From: Streptomyces sp. NRRL B-24484
Lineage (GTDB): Bacteria > Actinomycetota > Actinomycetes > Streptomycetales > Streptomycetaceae
Direction of reading: 5' to 3'
NCBI RefSeq assembly: GCF_000717715.1
Contig: NZ_JOAI01000031.1
Span: 55,892-119,891, forward strand
Length of the DNA: 64,000 nucleotides
Part shown: in pieces, positions 7,388-15,664 of the stretch
Layout: each line of letters starts with the position of its first letter
How positions within the stretch are numbered: position 1 is the stretch's first letter
Position numbers and translations under genes: made by a program
The notes under the pieces: generated by a model
Told to the model about the DNA's origin: nothing
The model's input: the letters and a program-made list of their open reading frames with translations, nothing else
Database searches by the model: none

Positions 7388-8421
7388 ACGGGCCGTCGAC
7401 GGGCACAACAGTGTCGATCCGGCCGCCGACCGGCGTGCCGCGCGGCGCGGTTCGGCGTCCGCCCGGCGGAGGACGGGCCCGACTGCTGCTCGGCACCATG
7501 GCCGGGGAGCCTGCCGGCCGAAGGAGCGCGGCCTTCTCCACGCTCCTCCGACGTGCGGCGGCGAACGCACGCCGCCCACGGGGGCTGGTCCCCGAGCTGG
7601 TCCTGCTGCCGATCGGGATCGCGGCCGGCCACGCCACCCACTCCCCGGTCCCGTTCATGGCCGCGGCCGTCGGTGTCCTGCCGCTGCGCAGGCTGCGGGC
7701 CCGGCGTCGGACGGCCGAGGAGGCGCGACGCCGCTCGGCGGCCGTGATCGAGCTGTGCACCGGCCTGGTCGGCGAGCTCCGCAGCGGCGCCACCCCCGAG
7801 TACGCCCTGCAAGCCGTCATCGGCCGCGCCCCGGCACTCCGGGACGACCTCGGAGCCGAACCGTCCGCCCGACTCGCGGCGGCCCGCTACGGAGCCGACG
7901 TCCCGGCCGCACTCCGGCTGGTCGCGGAACTGCCGGGAGGCCGCGGCGCCGCAGCCGTGGCCGCCTGCTGGCAGGTGAGCACCGACAGCGGCACCGGACT
8001 GCTGGAGGGCCTCGACCAACTCGCCGACGCGCTGCGCGCCGAACGTGCCCTCGCCGAGGAGGTGGCCGGTGAACTGGCCGGGTCCCGGGCGACGGTGGCG
8101 CTGCTCGCCGTGCTCCCCGTGTTCGGCCTCCTGCTCGGAACGGCCCTCGGCGCTCACCCGCTGCCGACGTTGCTGCACACACCGCTGGGGCTGGCCTGTC
8201 TCGCCGCCGGTGCCGCGCTGGAGGCCGGAGGACTGATGTGGACGGCACGGATCGTCAGGGCGGCCGAGGATGCTCCCTCCGTCTCCCCGGACCGGCCGGT
8301 GAGCGAGGACGGCACACCGGGCCGACGTTCTGTCTGCGGGATCTCCCGCCGCCGTGCGGACCGTCGGGACGGTCCGGAGCGGTCGGGCCTCCGAGCTCCG
8401 AAGGGGGAGGTGGCCAGGTGA
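7384..8421 (+). CDS. tadB: TadB, type II secretion F-domain membrane protein
   Basis: 345 residues from GTG 7384, with GGAGG about 6 nt upstream. Hydrophobic segments near residues 75-105 flank a basic stretch. The cytoplasmic T2SF helical domain follows (AAVIELCTGLVGELRSGATPEYAL and onward), ending in two membrane helices (ATVALLAVLPVFGLLLGTAL and HTPLGLACLAAGAAL). A charged 50-residue C-terminal tail (RRRADRRDGPERSG) is longer than usual. T2SF proteins form the inner-membrane platform on which TadA acts. Start and stop overlap with neighbours by GTGA. Confidence 0.85.
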   Translation: MNGPSTGTTVSIRPPTGVPRGAVRRPPGGGRARLLLGTMAGEPAGRRSAAFSTLLRRAAANARRPRGLVPELVLLPIGIAAGHATHSPVPFMAAAVGVLPLRRLRARRRTAEEARRRSAAVIELCTGLVGELRSGATPEYALQAVIGRAPALRDDLGAEPSARLAAARYGADVPAALRLVAELPGGRGAAAVAACWQVSTDSGTGLLEGLDQLADALRAERALAEEVAGELAGSRATVALLAVLPVFGLLLGTALGAHPLPTLLHTPLGLACLAAGAALEAGGLMWTARIVRAAEDAPSVSPDRPVSEDGTPGRRSVCGISRRRADRRDGPERSGLRAPKGEVAR

Positions 8422-9203
8422 TCGCGCTGGCTGCCACATGGTCGGCCGTCCTCGGTGGCCTGACGGTCCTGCGGAGGCCGGCACGACGGCGCGGCCTCAG
8501 ACGCCGTCTCCGGCACTGCCTGCCCGATCGCCGGCCCAGCCGGAGTCCGGAGTACCGCTGCCGCCCGATGCGGCGGTCGCCACGCAGCCTGCCCGGCCGC
8601 GCCTGGTGCGCGCCCCTGGCGATCGGCCTCGGTGCCGCAGCCGCCACCGGTGGCACGGTGGGCCTGGTGATCGGAGCAGTGGCGGCCGTGGCGGCCTACC
8701 GCTGGCTGCCCCGGCCCGTGTCGGCCGCCGCACGGCTGGTGGCCGTTGAGGAGGAACGCCTGCTCCGCCAAGTGCCGCTCACCGCGGAGTTGATGGCCGC
8801 CTGCCTCGGCTCGGCCTCCGCACCGGGCCGTGCTGCCGCCGTGGTGGCCGCCGGCGTGGACTCCCCGATGCGGGACCGGTTGGCGGCAGCGGCGGCACAG
8901 CTCGCCCTGGGCGCTCCGCCGGAGGTCTGCTGGGAACAGCTCGGTGCGGCCAGCCCCGCACTGGCGCCGCTGGCACGCTGCCTGATCAGGACCAGCCGCA
9001 GCGGTACGCCGCCGACGGCCGCGTTGAGCGGCCTCGCCCAGACGCAACGGGCGGCCGCCGCCCGCGCCGCCCATGCCGGGGTCCGGCGAGCAGGCGTGCT
9101 CGCCACGGCCCCGCTCGGGCTCTGCTTCCTCCCCGCCTTCGTCCTGATCGGCGTTGCGCCCGTCGTCATGGGCCTCGCCACCCTCTATGCCCACCGAATC
9201 TGA
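8418..9203 (+). CDS. tadC: TadC, second type II secretion F-domain protein
   Basis: 261 residues from GTG 8418, which overlaps the tadB stop as GTGA. A basic N-terminus precedes two membrane helices (about residues 65-95). The T2SF core follows (RQVPLTAELMAACLGSASAPG, later LIRTSRSGTPPTAALSGLAQ), and the C-terminal helix is LGLCFLPAFVLIGVAPVVMG. It partners TadB in the inner-membrane platform. The open frame extends to 8238, but that stretch overlaps tadB and lacks a start signal. Confidence 0.85.
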   Translation: MIALAATWSAVLGGLTVLRRPARRRGLRRRLRHCLPDRRPSRSPEYRCRPMRRSPRSLPGRAWCAPLAIGLGAAAATGGTVGLVIGAVAAVAAYRWLPRPVSAAARLVAVEEERLLRQVPLTAELMAACLGSASAPGRAAAVVAAGVDSPMRDRLAAAAAQLALGAPPEVCWEQLGAASPALAPLARCLIRTSRSGTPPTAALSGLAQTQRAAAARAAHAGVRRAGVLATAPLGLCFLPAFVLIGVAPVVMGLATLYAHRI

Positions 9204-9266
9204 CACCCCGCCCGTCGGGATCGCTCCACCCGCACCCAAGGACGGGCCTGCCCCGAGGAGTCTGCA

Positions 9267-9650
9267 ATGTTCCAGCCCACTGTCCGCCTCACCGACCCTC
9301 CGTCCCCTACTGCCGACTCCGCCGGGGATGCGCCCGACCCCGGCGCCCCGGCGGCCCTCGTCCCGGTCTCCGTGGGCGCACCCGCCCGTGCCCGGGTGCG
9401 CCGCCCGCTCGGGCTCCACCGGATGGCCACGGCCCGCGCGCGTCTCGCGCGGCGTCTCGTCCGAGGTCTCGCGCGACGGATCCGCGGAGCAACGGTCGGC
9501 CCGCCGGACGCCGGTATGACGACGGCGGAGTACGCGATCGGCACGGTGGCGGCCTGCGCCTTCGCCGCGATCCTCTACCGCGTGGTCACCAGCGGGACGG
9601 TCTCCGGGGCGCTCGGGGAACTCCTCGACAGGGCCCTCCATGCGGTCTGA
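9267..9650 (+). CDS. flp: Flp-type major pilin (DUF4244)
   Basis: 127 residues. The pilin signature is G83-M84-TTAE88-Y, with prepilin cleavage expected after Gly83 and Glu at +5, then a hydrophobic helix (IGTVAACAFAAILYRVV) and a short tail. The mature protein is only about 44 residues, typical of Flp pilins. The leader of 83 residues is unusually long, Pro/Ala-rich, then strongly basic. GAGGAG lies 6-11 nt before the ATG at 9267. An internal ATG at 9423 would give a 31-residue leader but lacks a ribosome-binding site. A 63-bp gap separates it from tadC, the only sizeable gap in the operon. No prepilin peptidase gene is in the window. Confidence 0.88.
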   Translation: MFQPTVRLTDPPSPTADSAGDAPDPGAPAALVPVSVGAPARARVRRPLGLHRMATARARLARRLVRGLARRIRGATVGPPDAGMTTAEYAIGTVAACAFAAILYRVVTSGTVSGALGELLDRALHAV

Positions 9651-10092
9651 CCACGACCGTCGGCGCAGGCCCCGTGCGACCGTGCGGGGCCGCGCCGTAC
9701 GATCCCGGCTCGGTCGGCCCTCCGATGCGGGGACGGTCACCGCCGAGACGGCGGTGGCGATGCCGGCCATGGTGCTGCTCGCAGCCATGCTGATCTGGGG
9801 CGTCGTCGCGGCCGCGGGCCAGATCCGTTGTGTGGACGCCGCCCGGATCGCGGCCAGGGCGGCCGCTCGCGGGGACACCGACGCGGTGGCGGCGGCCCGA
9901 GCGGCCGCCCCGCCCGGTGCGTCCGTCGAGATCACCCAGGACGACGACACCGTACGGGTCACGGTCGAGGCCCCGTTTCCGGCACCGGGCCGGATCGGCG
10001 CGGCGTTGTCGGTCCGGTTGGGCGCCTCCGCCGTTGCGGCCCGCGAGGATGCCCCGGGCGAGGCCGGGGGCGGTGCGCCATGGCCGTCCTGA
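9640..10092 (+). CDS. tadE: TadE-like minor pilin
   Basis: 150 residues, overlapping the flp gene by 11 nt. After a basic leader the prepilin-type site is G31-T32-VTAE36, with Glu at +5, followed by a membrane helix (MVLLAAMLIWGVVAAA). The rest (VDAARIAARAAARGD, then a small beta-rich segment) matches the TadE group called Rv3655c in mycobacteria. It is expected to be a pseudopilin at the outer face of the membrane. The order Flp-TadE-TadF fits the conserved actinobacterial locus. Confidence 0.82.
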   Translation: MRSDHDRRRRPRATVRGRAVRSRLGRPSDAGTVTAETAVAMPAMVLLAAMLIWGVVAAAGQIRCVDAARIAARAAARGDTDAVAAARAAAPPGASVEITQDDDTVRVTVEAPFPAPGRIGAALSVRLGASAVAAREDAPGEAGGGAPWPS

Positions 10093-10595
10093 GAGAGCGC
10101 GATTCCGTGCCCGGTCCCTCGTACGGCCGCGCGTCTGCCCGTCACCGTGACACCGGATCCGCGACCGTCTGGCTGCTCGCGATGGGCATGCTCGGCTGTG
10201 CGGTGTTCGCGGTCGCGCTCGCCGTGGGGTCGGCCGTTGCGGCCCGGCACCGCGCGGAGTCCGCCGCCGACCTCGCAGCGCTGGCCGCCGCCGAACGCCT
10301 GCTGATCGACCCCGACGGGGGCTGCGGCCGCGCGGCGCGGATCACGGCCGCCCACGGCGCCGACCTGGTCTCCTGCACACCTGACCCGGACGAGGACGCC
10401 GTCGAGGTGGTGGTGGAGGTCGCGACGGGCCATCTGCCGCTCCCGGTGGGCCCGGCCCGGGCCCGCGCCCGCGCAGGTCCGGTGTGGGCCCCGGCGGGCG
10501 GTGGCGAAGCCACCTCCGCCGACGGCGTGGACGCCACGGGCACCGTTCGGTCCCGGCCGCCCACCCCGGTCGACCGACGACGGTCGCGAGCGCCC
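10080..10595 (+). CDS. TadF/TadG-like (Rv3654c family) minor pilin without its own stop codon
   Basis: The start ATG at 10080 overlaps the tadE end by 13 nt. The first 140 residues are the expected protein: a basic start, D-TGSATVWLL, one membrane helix (MLGCAVFAVALAVGSAVAA), RHRAESAADLAALAAAE and a beta-rich tail ending near GPARARARAGPVW. No in-frame stop follows: the frame stays open to 13025, across the whole antisense of the helicase gene. I end the entry at 10595, just before the helicase stop codon on the other strand. The Trp codon TGG at about 10486 is one base from TGA, exactly where relatives would end, so a lost stop or a sequencing error are both possible. Confidence 0.6.
10571..10586. 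terminator. Short hairpin between the tad operon and the helicase gene
   Basis: CGACCG (10571-10576) pairs with CGGTCG (10581-10586) across a 4-nt loop. It sits 10 bp from the helicase stop at 10596, where a bidirectional terminator would be expected. The stem is short. Confidence 0.3.
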
Positions 10596-12947
10596 CTACT
10601 GCGGTATCGCCCCGTTTTGGCCGCCCTCGACGGCCGGCGCCCCCGCGAGCAGCACGTCGAGCAGTCGGACGGCGGCCGCCTTGTCCAACGGGTCGTTCCC
10701 GTTGCCGCACTTGGGGGACTGCACGCAGGACGGGCAGCCGCGCTCGCACTCGCAGGCGGCGATGGCGTCCCGGGTGGCGGTGAGCCACTGCACGGCACGG
10801 GTGTACCCGCGCTCGGCGAAGCCGGCCCCGCCGGAGTGGCCGTCGTAGACGAACACGGTCGGCAGGCCGGTGTCCGGGTGCAGCGGCACCGAGACGCCGC
10901 CGATGTCCCACCGGTCGCAGGTGGCGAACAGCGGCAGCAGGCCGATCGAGGCGTGCTCGGCGGCGTGCGCGGCGCCCGGCAGCTGGTCGAACGGGATCTC
11001 GGCGTCGAAGAGCTGGTCCTCCGTCACCGACCACCAGACCCCCCGTGTCCGCAGCGTCCGCGGCGGCAGGTCGAGCTTGGTCTCGCCGAGCACCTCACCG
11101 GTGGAGATCCGCTTGCGCAGGAATCCCACCACCTGGTTGACCACCTCGACCGAACCGAAGCTCAGCCGGGCCTCGCCCCACTCCTCCGACCGGTCGGTCG
11201 ACAGCACGGAGATGGACGTGATGTCCCGGGCAGCCGTGGTGTAGGGCGGATCGGCCGCCTCCACCAGGGCGACCGAGGTCTCCAGGTCGAGGTCCTGCAC
11301 CAGGTAGGTGCGGCCCTGGTGGAGGTGGACGGCGCCGGTGTGCACGGTGGTGTGTGCCGCGGCCGCGTCGACCGTGCCGAGCAGCCGCCCGGTGGAGGCC
11401 TCCACGATCTGGACGGGGTTCCCGCCGCTTCCCCGCAGGTCCACGCCGTCCGCGGCCCGCTCCCGCCGGGTCCAGTACCAGGAGCCGTCCGCACGGCGGC
11501 GCAGCAGGCCCCGCCGCTCCAGCACCGGGAGCAACTGGGCCGTGGACGGCCCGAAGAGGTCCAGGTCCGCATCGGTGATCGGCAGTTCGGCCGCCGCGGC
11601 GCACAGGTGCGGGGCCAGGACGTGTGGATTGTCCGGATCCAGCACGGTCGCCTCCACCGGATTGGCGAAGAGCGCCTCCGGATGGTGCACCAGATAGGTG
11701 TCCAGCGGGTCGTCGCGGGCGATCAGCACCGCCAGTGCGCCCTGCGCCTCCCGTCCGGCCCGCCCGGCCTGCTGCCAGAGCGAGGCCCGGGTGCCCGGGT
11801 ACCCGGCCAGCAGGACGGCGTCCAGACCGGAGACGTCGACGCCGAGCTCCAACGCGGAGGTCGAGGCGAGACCGAGCAGCCGCCCGGAGTGCAGGTCGCG
11901 CTCCAGCGTGCGGCGCTCCTCGGCCAGATAGCCGCCGCGGTAGGCCGCGACCCGCCCGGCGAGCGGACTGCCCAGCAGGTCCTGCGCCTGCAGGGCGACC
12001 AGCTCGGCGGCACGACGGGAGCGGACGAAGGCCACCGTGCGCGTCCCGGACTCCACCAGGTCGGTGAGGAGGTAGCCGGCCTCGGCGGTCGCCGTCCGGC
12101 GGACGGGCGCGCCCTGCTCGCCCACGTGCTCGGTCAGCGGCGGCTCCCACAGCGCGAACACCAGTGGCCCGCGCGGCGAGGCGTCCTCCGTCACGGCGAC
12201 CGCGGGCAGCCCGGTCAAGCGCTCGGCGGTGACGGCCGGTTCCGCGGTGGTGGCGGAGGCGAGCAGGAACGTCGGTTCGGCCCCGTACCGCGCGCAGAGC
12301 CGACGCAGCCGACGCAGCACCTGAGCGACGTGCGACCCGAAGACGCCGCGGTAGCTGTGGCACTCGTCGACCACCACGTACCGCAGTGCCTTGAGGAAGG
12401 AGGACCAGCGGGCGTGCCCCGGCAGAATGCCCCGGTGCAGCATGTCCGGGTTGGTGAGCACGTACGAGGCGTACTGGCGCACCCACTCGCGTTCCTCGGG
12501 CGGGGTGTCCCCGTCGTACAGCGCGACCCGCACCCGCGGCGGCACCAGTTCGGCCGCCCGCCGGCGCTGGTCGGCCGCGAGCGCCTTGGTCGGCGCCAGG
12601 TAGAGCGCCGTGGCGCCGCGCCCGTTGCGGGCCTCCGTGCCGTCGAGCAGCGAGCTCAGTACGGGGGCGAGGTAGCCCAGGGACTTCCCCGAGGTGGTAC
12701 CGGTGGCGATCACCACGCTCCGCCCGGCCCGGGCGAGCTCCATCGCCTCGGCCTGGTGCGCCCACGGCTCGCGCACACCGAGCTCGCTGGCGGCTTCGCG
12801 GATTTCCGGACGGATTCCTTCCGGCCAGGAGGAATGGCGCGCGGGACGGGAGGGAAGGTGCTCCGTATGGGTGAGGCGGTCCGACCGGCCCCGGTTGGTG
12901 GACAGGGTCTTCAGCAGTGCTTCGGGCGCGGTGTGACGGGGCGGCAT
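10596..12947 (-). CDS. DEAD/DEAH-box helicase with DUF1998 zinc domain (MrfA/Hrq1 type)
   Basis: 783 residues from ATG 12947. Walker A is ATGTTSGKS (81-89) after a Q-like region, motif II is DECH (VVVDECHSYRG), motif III is LASATTAEP, and motifs V-VI are SALELGVDVSG and QQAGRAGR. The C-terminal DUF1998 region ends with four cysteines in CECERGCPSCVQSPKCG. This is the MrfA/Hrq1 plan; B. subtilis MrfA repairs mitomycin C damage by 3'-5' translocation. The frame is open to 13145, but the first 66 codons overlap the bldG promoter region and look non-coding. No strong Shine-Dalgarno precedes 12947, so the start is tentative. Confidence 0.9.
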   Translation of the reverse strand: MPPRHTAPEALLKTLSTNRGRSDRLTHTEHLPSRPARHSSWPEGIRPEIREAASELGVREPWAHQAEAMELARAGRSVVIATGTTSGKSLGYLAPVLSSLLDGTEARNGRGATALYLAPTKALAADQRRRAAELVPPRVRVALYDGDTPPEEREWVRQYASYVLTNPDMLHRGILPGHARWSSFLKALRYVVVDECHSYRGVFGSHVAQVLRRLRRLCARYGAEPTFLLASATTAEPAVTAERLTGLPAVAVTEDASPRGPLVFALWEPPLTEHVGEQGAPVRRTATAEAGYLLTDLVESGTRTVAFVRSRRAAELVALQAQDLLGSPLAGRVAAYRGGYLAEERRTLERDLHSGRLLGLASTSALELGVDVSGLDAVLLAGYPGTRASLWQQAGRAGREAQGALAVLIARDDPLDTYLVHHPEALFANPVEATVLDPDNPHVLAPHLCAAAAELPITDADLDLFGPSTAQLLPVLERRGLLRRRADGSWYWTRRERAADGVDLRGSGGNPVQIVEASTGRLLGTVDAAAAHTTVHTGAVHLHQGRTYLVQDLDLETSVALVEAADPPYTTAARDITSISVLSTDRSEEWGEARLSFGSVEVVNQVVGFLRKRISTGEVLGETKLDLPPRTLRTRGVWWSVTEDQLFDAEIPFDQLPGAAHAAEHASIGLLPLFATCDRWDIGGVSVPLHPDTGLPTVFVYDGHSGGAGFAERGYTRAVQWLTATRDAIAACECERGCPSCVQSPKCGNGNDPLDKAAAVRLLDVLLAGAPAVEGGQNGAIPQ

Positions 12948-13165
12948 GAAGACCCAGTGTGTCACCGGCGTGACGGAGAATCGCCGCAAGCCATCGTGCG
13001 GGCATGGTCGCAGGTGGTTCAATGAGGCCGTGACGGCCGCACGGCCGAGGGACGCACGCCGATGCTGGTCAGCAGCGGCTTGCCTCGCCCGGCCTGCGAC
13101 CACGCGGTGGCGGCCGCCCGGCCGAGGATCGCAATGACGTAGCAAGGCAAGGTGCTGGAGGTTCC

Positions 13166-13507
13166 GTGGACCTGTCCCTGTCGACCCGTACGGTCGGCGA
13201 TCGCACGGTCGTCGAAGTCGGCGGCGAGATCGATGTGTACACCGCCCCCAAGCTGCGCGAGCAGCTTGTCGAGCTCGTCAACGACGGCAACTACCACCTC
13301 GTCGTCGACATGGAGGGCGTTGACTTCCTCGACTCCACCGGTCTCGGCGTGCTCGTGGGCGGGCTCAAGCGGGTTCGTGCGCACGAGGGCTCGCTCCGCC
13401 TGGTCTGCAACCAGGAGCGCATTCTGAAGATCTTCCGGATCACGGGCCTGACCAAGGTCTTCCCGATCCACAACTCGGTGGACGACGCCGTCGCCTCCAC
13501 CGACTGA
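13166..13507 (+). CDS. bldG: BldG, STAS-domain anti-anti-sigma factor
   Basis: 113 residues, a complete STAS domain of the SpoIIAA/RsbV type. The phosphorylation loop is DFLDS57TGLG, and Ser57 is the position known to be phosphorylated in S. coelicolor BldG. GTG 13166 has GGAG 5-9 nt upstream. BldG releases sigma factors by binding anti-sigma partners and is needed for aerial mycelium and antibiotic production in S. coelicolor. The next gene encodes its known type of partner kinase. About 220 bp separate it from the divergent helicase gene and must hold its promoter. Confidence 0.95.
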   Translation: MDLSLSTRTVGDRTVVEVGGEIDVYTAPKLREQLVELVNDGNYHLVVDMEGVDFLDSTGLGVLVGGLKRVRAHEGSLRLVCNQERILKIFRITGLTKVFPIHNSVDDAVASTD

Positions 13508-13521
13508 CAGTCTTTGCCCGC

Positions 13522-13575
13522 ACCGGCGGGGCCGTCCTGCGGTCCCGCCGGTCCGGCGGGGCCGGTGGCGGCCCC
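13522..13575 (+). terminator. Alternative hairpins between bldG and the anti-sigma gene
   Basis: CCCGCCG (13544-13550) can pair with CGGCGGG (13554-13560), or the CCGGCGGG at 13523-13530 can pair with CCCGCCGG (13544-13551). Mutually exclusive stems just after bldG would fit partial readthrough; from memory, S. coelicolor makes both bldG-only and bldG-ORF3 transcripts. Confidence 0.4.
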
Positions 13576-13633
13576 GCGCCGGGATGTGTACGCACACCCC
13601 GGCCCACCAGGGAGCAACCCCGGAGGGGGAGGA

Positions 13634-14053
13634 ATGGCAACCGTCGAACTTCGATTCAGCGCGCTTCCCGAGCACGTGCGCACGGCCCGGCTGGTGGCAG
13701 CTGCGGTGGCCAGACGTGCGGGGGTCGACGAGTCGGTGCTCGACGAGGTCCGCCTCGCCGTCGGTGAGGCCTGCTCGCGAGCTGTCGGCCTGCACCAGCG
13801 CGGCGACGCCCACGGAGCGATCCGCGTCGCTTTGATCGAGCAGGAGAAGCGTTTCCTCATCGAGGTCGCCGACGAGGCCGGCGACGCCTCCGTCCCGTCC
13901 CCGGCGTCCGGCGAGGGCGCCGACCCCGGCGAGGACGCCCTGGGCCTGGCCGTGATCAGCGGCTTGGTGGAGGACGTCGAGGTCACCAACGGTGGAGGGG
14001 GCGGCCTCATCAGGATGAGCTGGCCGGTCTCCACCGCACCCGTCGCCGTCTGA
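13634..14053 (+). CDS. apgA: Anti-sigma factor (HATPase), BldG partner
   Basis: 139 residues from ATG 13634, with GGGGAGG just upstream. It is a short GHKL/HATPase of the SpoIIAB/RsbW group: an N-terminal sheet (MATVELRFSALPEH), the helix LDEVRLAVGEACSRAVGLH and the G-box DALGLAVISGLVEDVEV. The N-box Asn that holds Mg-ATP in active kinases appears as Arg or Ser (EACSRAV), so kinase activity may be weak or absent. Position after bldG matches S. coelicolor SCO3548, for which I recall the name ApgA. The frame is open upstream to 13514 but that part holds the hairpins. Confidence 0.82.
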   Translation: MATVELRFSALPEHVRTARLVAAAVARRAGVDESVLDEVRLAVGEACSRAVGLHQRGDAHGAIRVALIEQEKRFLIEVADEAGDASVPSPASGEGADPGEDALGLAVISGLVEDVEVTNGGGGGLIRMSWPVSTAPVAV

Positions 14054-14315
14054 CGTCCCGCTCGCCCGGTTCCGGGCCCCGCTTGGCTCCGCCCCCGGTC
14101 CGCGGGTGCTCGTGCGGCGTTCGCCGGGCCGACTGCCGCTCGCCGGGAGCCGTCCGTCCACCTCATGACCCGCAGCGGCTGCGCCGCCGGGCCGATGCCG
14201 TCGTGCCCTCGACACCCCCGCACCACGCGCGCATTGACACATTGTTGAAGCGGGCTGTTTCCTGCTCCCGGCGCGACCGGTTCGGTTCGAGAACGACGGG
14301 ACGAGTGACACCCCC

Positions 14316-14684
14316 ATGCGCATACGCATCCTCTGGCCGGCCGGGCAGGCGACGGCCGAGCTCCGGTCGACGCCCACCTCGGAGAAGCTCTGGGCCGCGC
14401 TGCCGATCGATTCCACCGCCCGCACCTGGGGCGACGAGGTGTACTTCGACGCCGGCCTGAGCGTCCCGCGGGAGCCGGACGCGGCACAGGTCGTGGACCC
14501 GGGAACGGTGGCGTTCTGGACGGACGGGGACAGCCTGGCGCTGCCGTTCGGCCCGACACCGATCTCGCACCACGGCGAGTGCCGCTTGGCGAGCCCGTGC
14601 AACCTGCTCGGGGCGCTGGACGGGGACCCCGCGGTGCTCCGCACCGTCCGTGACGGGGACGCGATCCGGGTCGAGCGGGTGTAA
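14316..14684 (+). CDS. Cyclophilin-like fold protein (PF04126-type)
   Basis: 122 residues. It begins directly with a beta strand (MRIRILWPAG), then LRSTPTSEKLWAALPIDSTARTWGDEVYFDAGL, and carries the family pattern GTVAFWTDGDSLALPFGPTP followed by SPCNLLGALDGD. This matches the small cyclophilin-like domain family with a TM1367-type barrel, whose function is not known. There is no signal peptide. A 262-bp gap separates it from the anti-sigma gene, so it probably has its own promoter. Confidence 0.75.
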   Translation: MRIRILWPAGQATAELRSTPTSEKLWAALPIDSTARTWGDEVYFDAGLSVPREPDAAQVVDPGTVAFWTDGDSLALPFGPTPISHHGECRLASPCNLLGALDGDPAVLRTVRDGDAIRVERV

Positions 14685-14754
14685 GGGGCGCCGACGGGCG
14701 GCGCGGACGGCCGTGTAGGTTCGCAGATCGACGTCCCCGACCGGAAGGCACCCG

Positions 14755-15525
14755 GTGAACAAGCGACTGCTGACCGTCCCCGCGCTCGGCGCGCTGCTCG
14801 CGTTCGGCGCCGTCGCGTGCAGCGACGACGACAACAGCAAGCAGCTCGACGGCTGGGCGAAGAGCGTCTGCGACGCTGCGCGGGCCCCGATCGGCCAGTC
14901 GCGGGTCGCCCTCGCCGACACCGCCAAGGTGACGCCCGGCGAGGAGCCCGTCGCGCTGCAGAAGCGGCTGTCGGCCGACCTGGCCGAGCTGGCCAAGTCC
15001 AACGCCGGACTGGCGGACGCCGTCGACAAGGCCGGGGCGCCGAAGTCGGAGGACGGCGAGACGGCCCGGACGGACGCGGTGAACGAGCTCCGCAAGGCCG
15101 CCCAGGGCTACCTGGACGTCCAGAAGAAGCTGGAGGCCCTGGCCACCGGCGACCAGGCGAAGTTCGCGGACGGCCTCCGCAGCGTGGGTGACCAGGTCCA
15201 GCAGCTCGCCCAGCTCTCCACGCAGGGGCTCAACCGCCTGCAGACAGGTGAGGCGGGCGACGCGATGAAGCGCCAGCCCGGCTGCAAGGCGGATGCCGTG
15301 GCGGCCCCGGTGGCCAGTGGCACCGCGTCGGCGGGTGCGGACCAGGTGGGTTCCGGCGGGACGGGTGCGCAGTCCGCCGCGCCGTCCGGCAGCAAGGCCG
15401 GCAACACCTCCGGCAAGCCCTCGGCGAAGCCGTCCGGCAGCGCCTCGGGCGGGGCGGCCACGCCGTCCGCGGGCAGCTCGGCCCAGCCGTCCGACGCCGC
15501 CTCGCCGAGCGCCTCCGCAGGCTGA
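14755..15525 (+). CDS. Putative small lipoprotein
   Basis: 256 residues from GTG 14755, with GGAAGG 8-13 nt upstream. The N-terminal Lys-Arg pair, hydrophobic helix and AVAC at residues 19-22 suggest a lipoprotein signal, though the -3 residue is Ala rather than Leu. A helical region (residues 30-165) rich in Lys, Ala and Asp follows, then a disordered Ser/Gly/Ala/Pro tail of about 80 residues typical of exposed streptomycete surface proteins. No enzyme motif is visible. TAGGTT at 14715 may be its -10 box. Confidence 0.7.
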   Translation: MNKRLLTVPALGALLAFGAVACSDDDNSKQLDGWAKSVCDAARAPIGQSRVALADTAKVTPGEEPVALQKRLSADLAELAKSNAGLADAVDKAGAPKSEDGETARTDAVNELRKAAQGYLDVQKKLEALATGDQAKFADGLRSVGDQVQQLAQLSTQGLNRLQTGEAGDAMKRQPGCKADAVAAPVASGTASAGADQVGSGGTGAQSAAPSGSKAGNTSGKPSAKPSGSASGGAATPSAGSSAQPSDAASPSASAG

Positions 15526-15664
15526 CCGGCGGAAACCGCGCAGGTCCGCGTCACCCTCCCGGCCCCCCGGACACGGTGGCGCGGGCCCGATGGCCAGGGA
15601 GGATGACGCGCGGGCCCGCCGTGGCCGCGCCCGTCACGTCGTGCGTCCGCGCGACAATGGCTGG

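Noticed and set aside
4503..7820. 1105-codon minus-strand open frame across ssd and tadA
   Set aside because: Shadow of the tad operon; the plus strand has clear Walker motifs and coupled starts.
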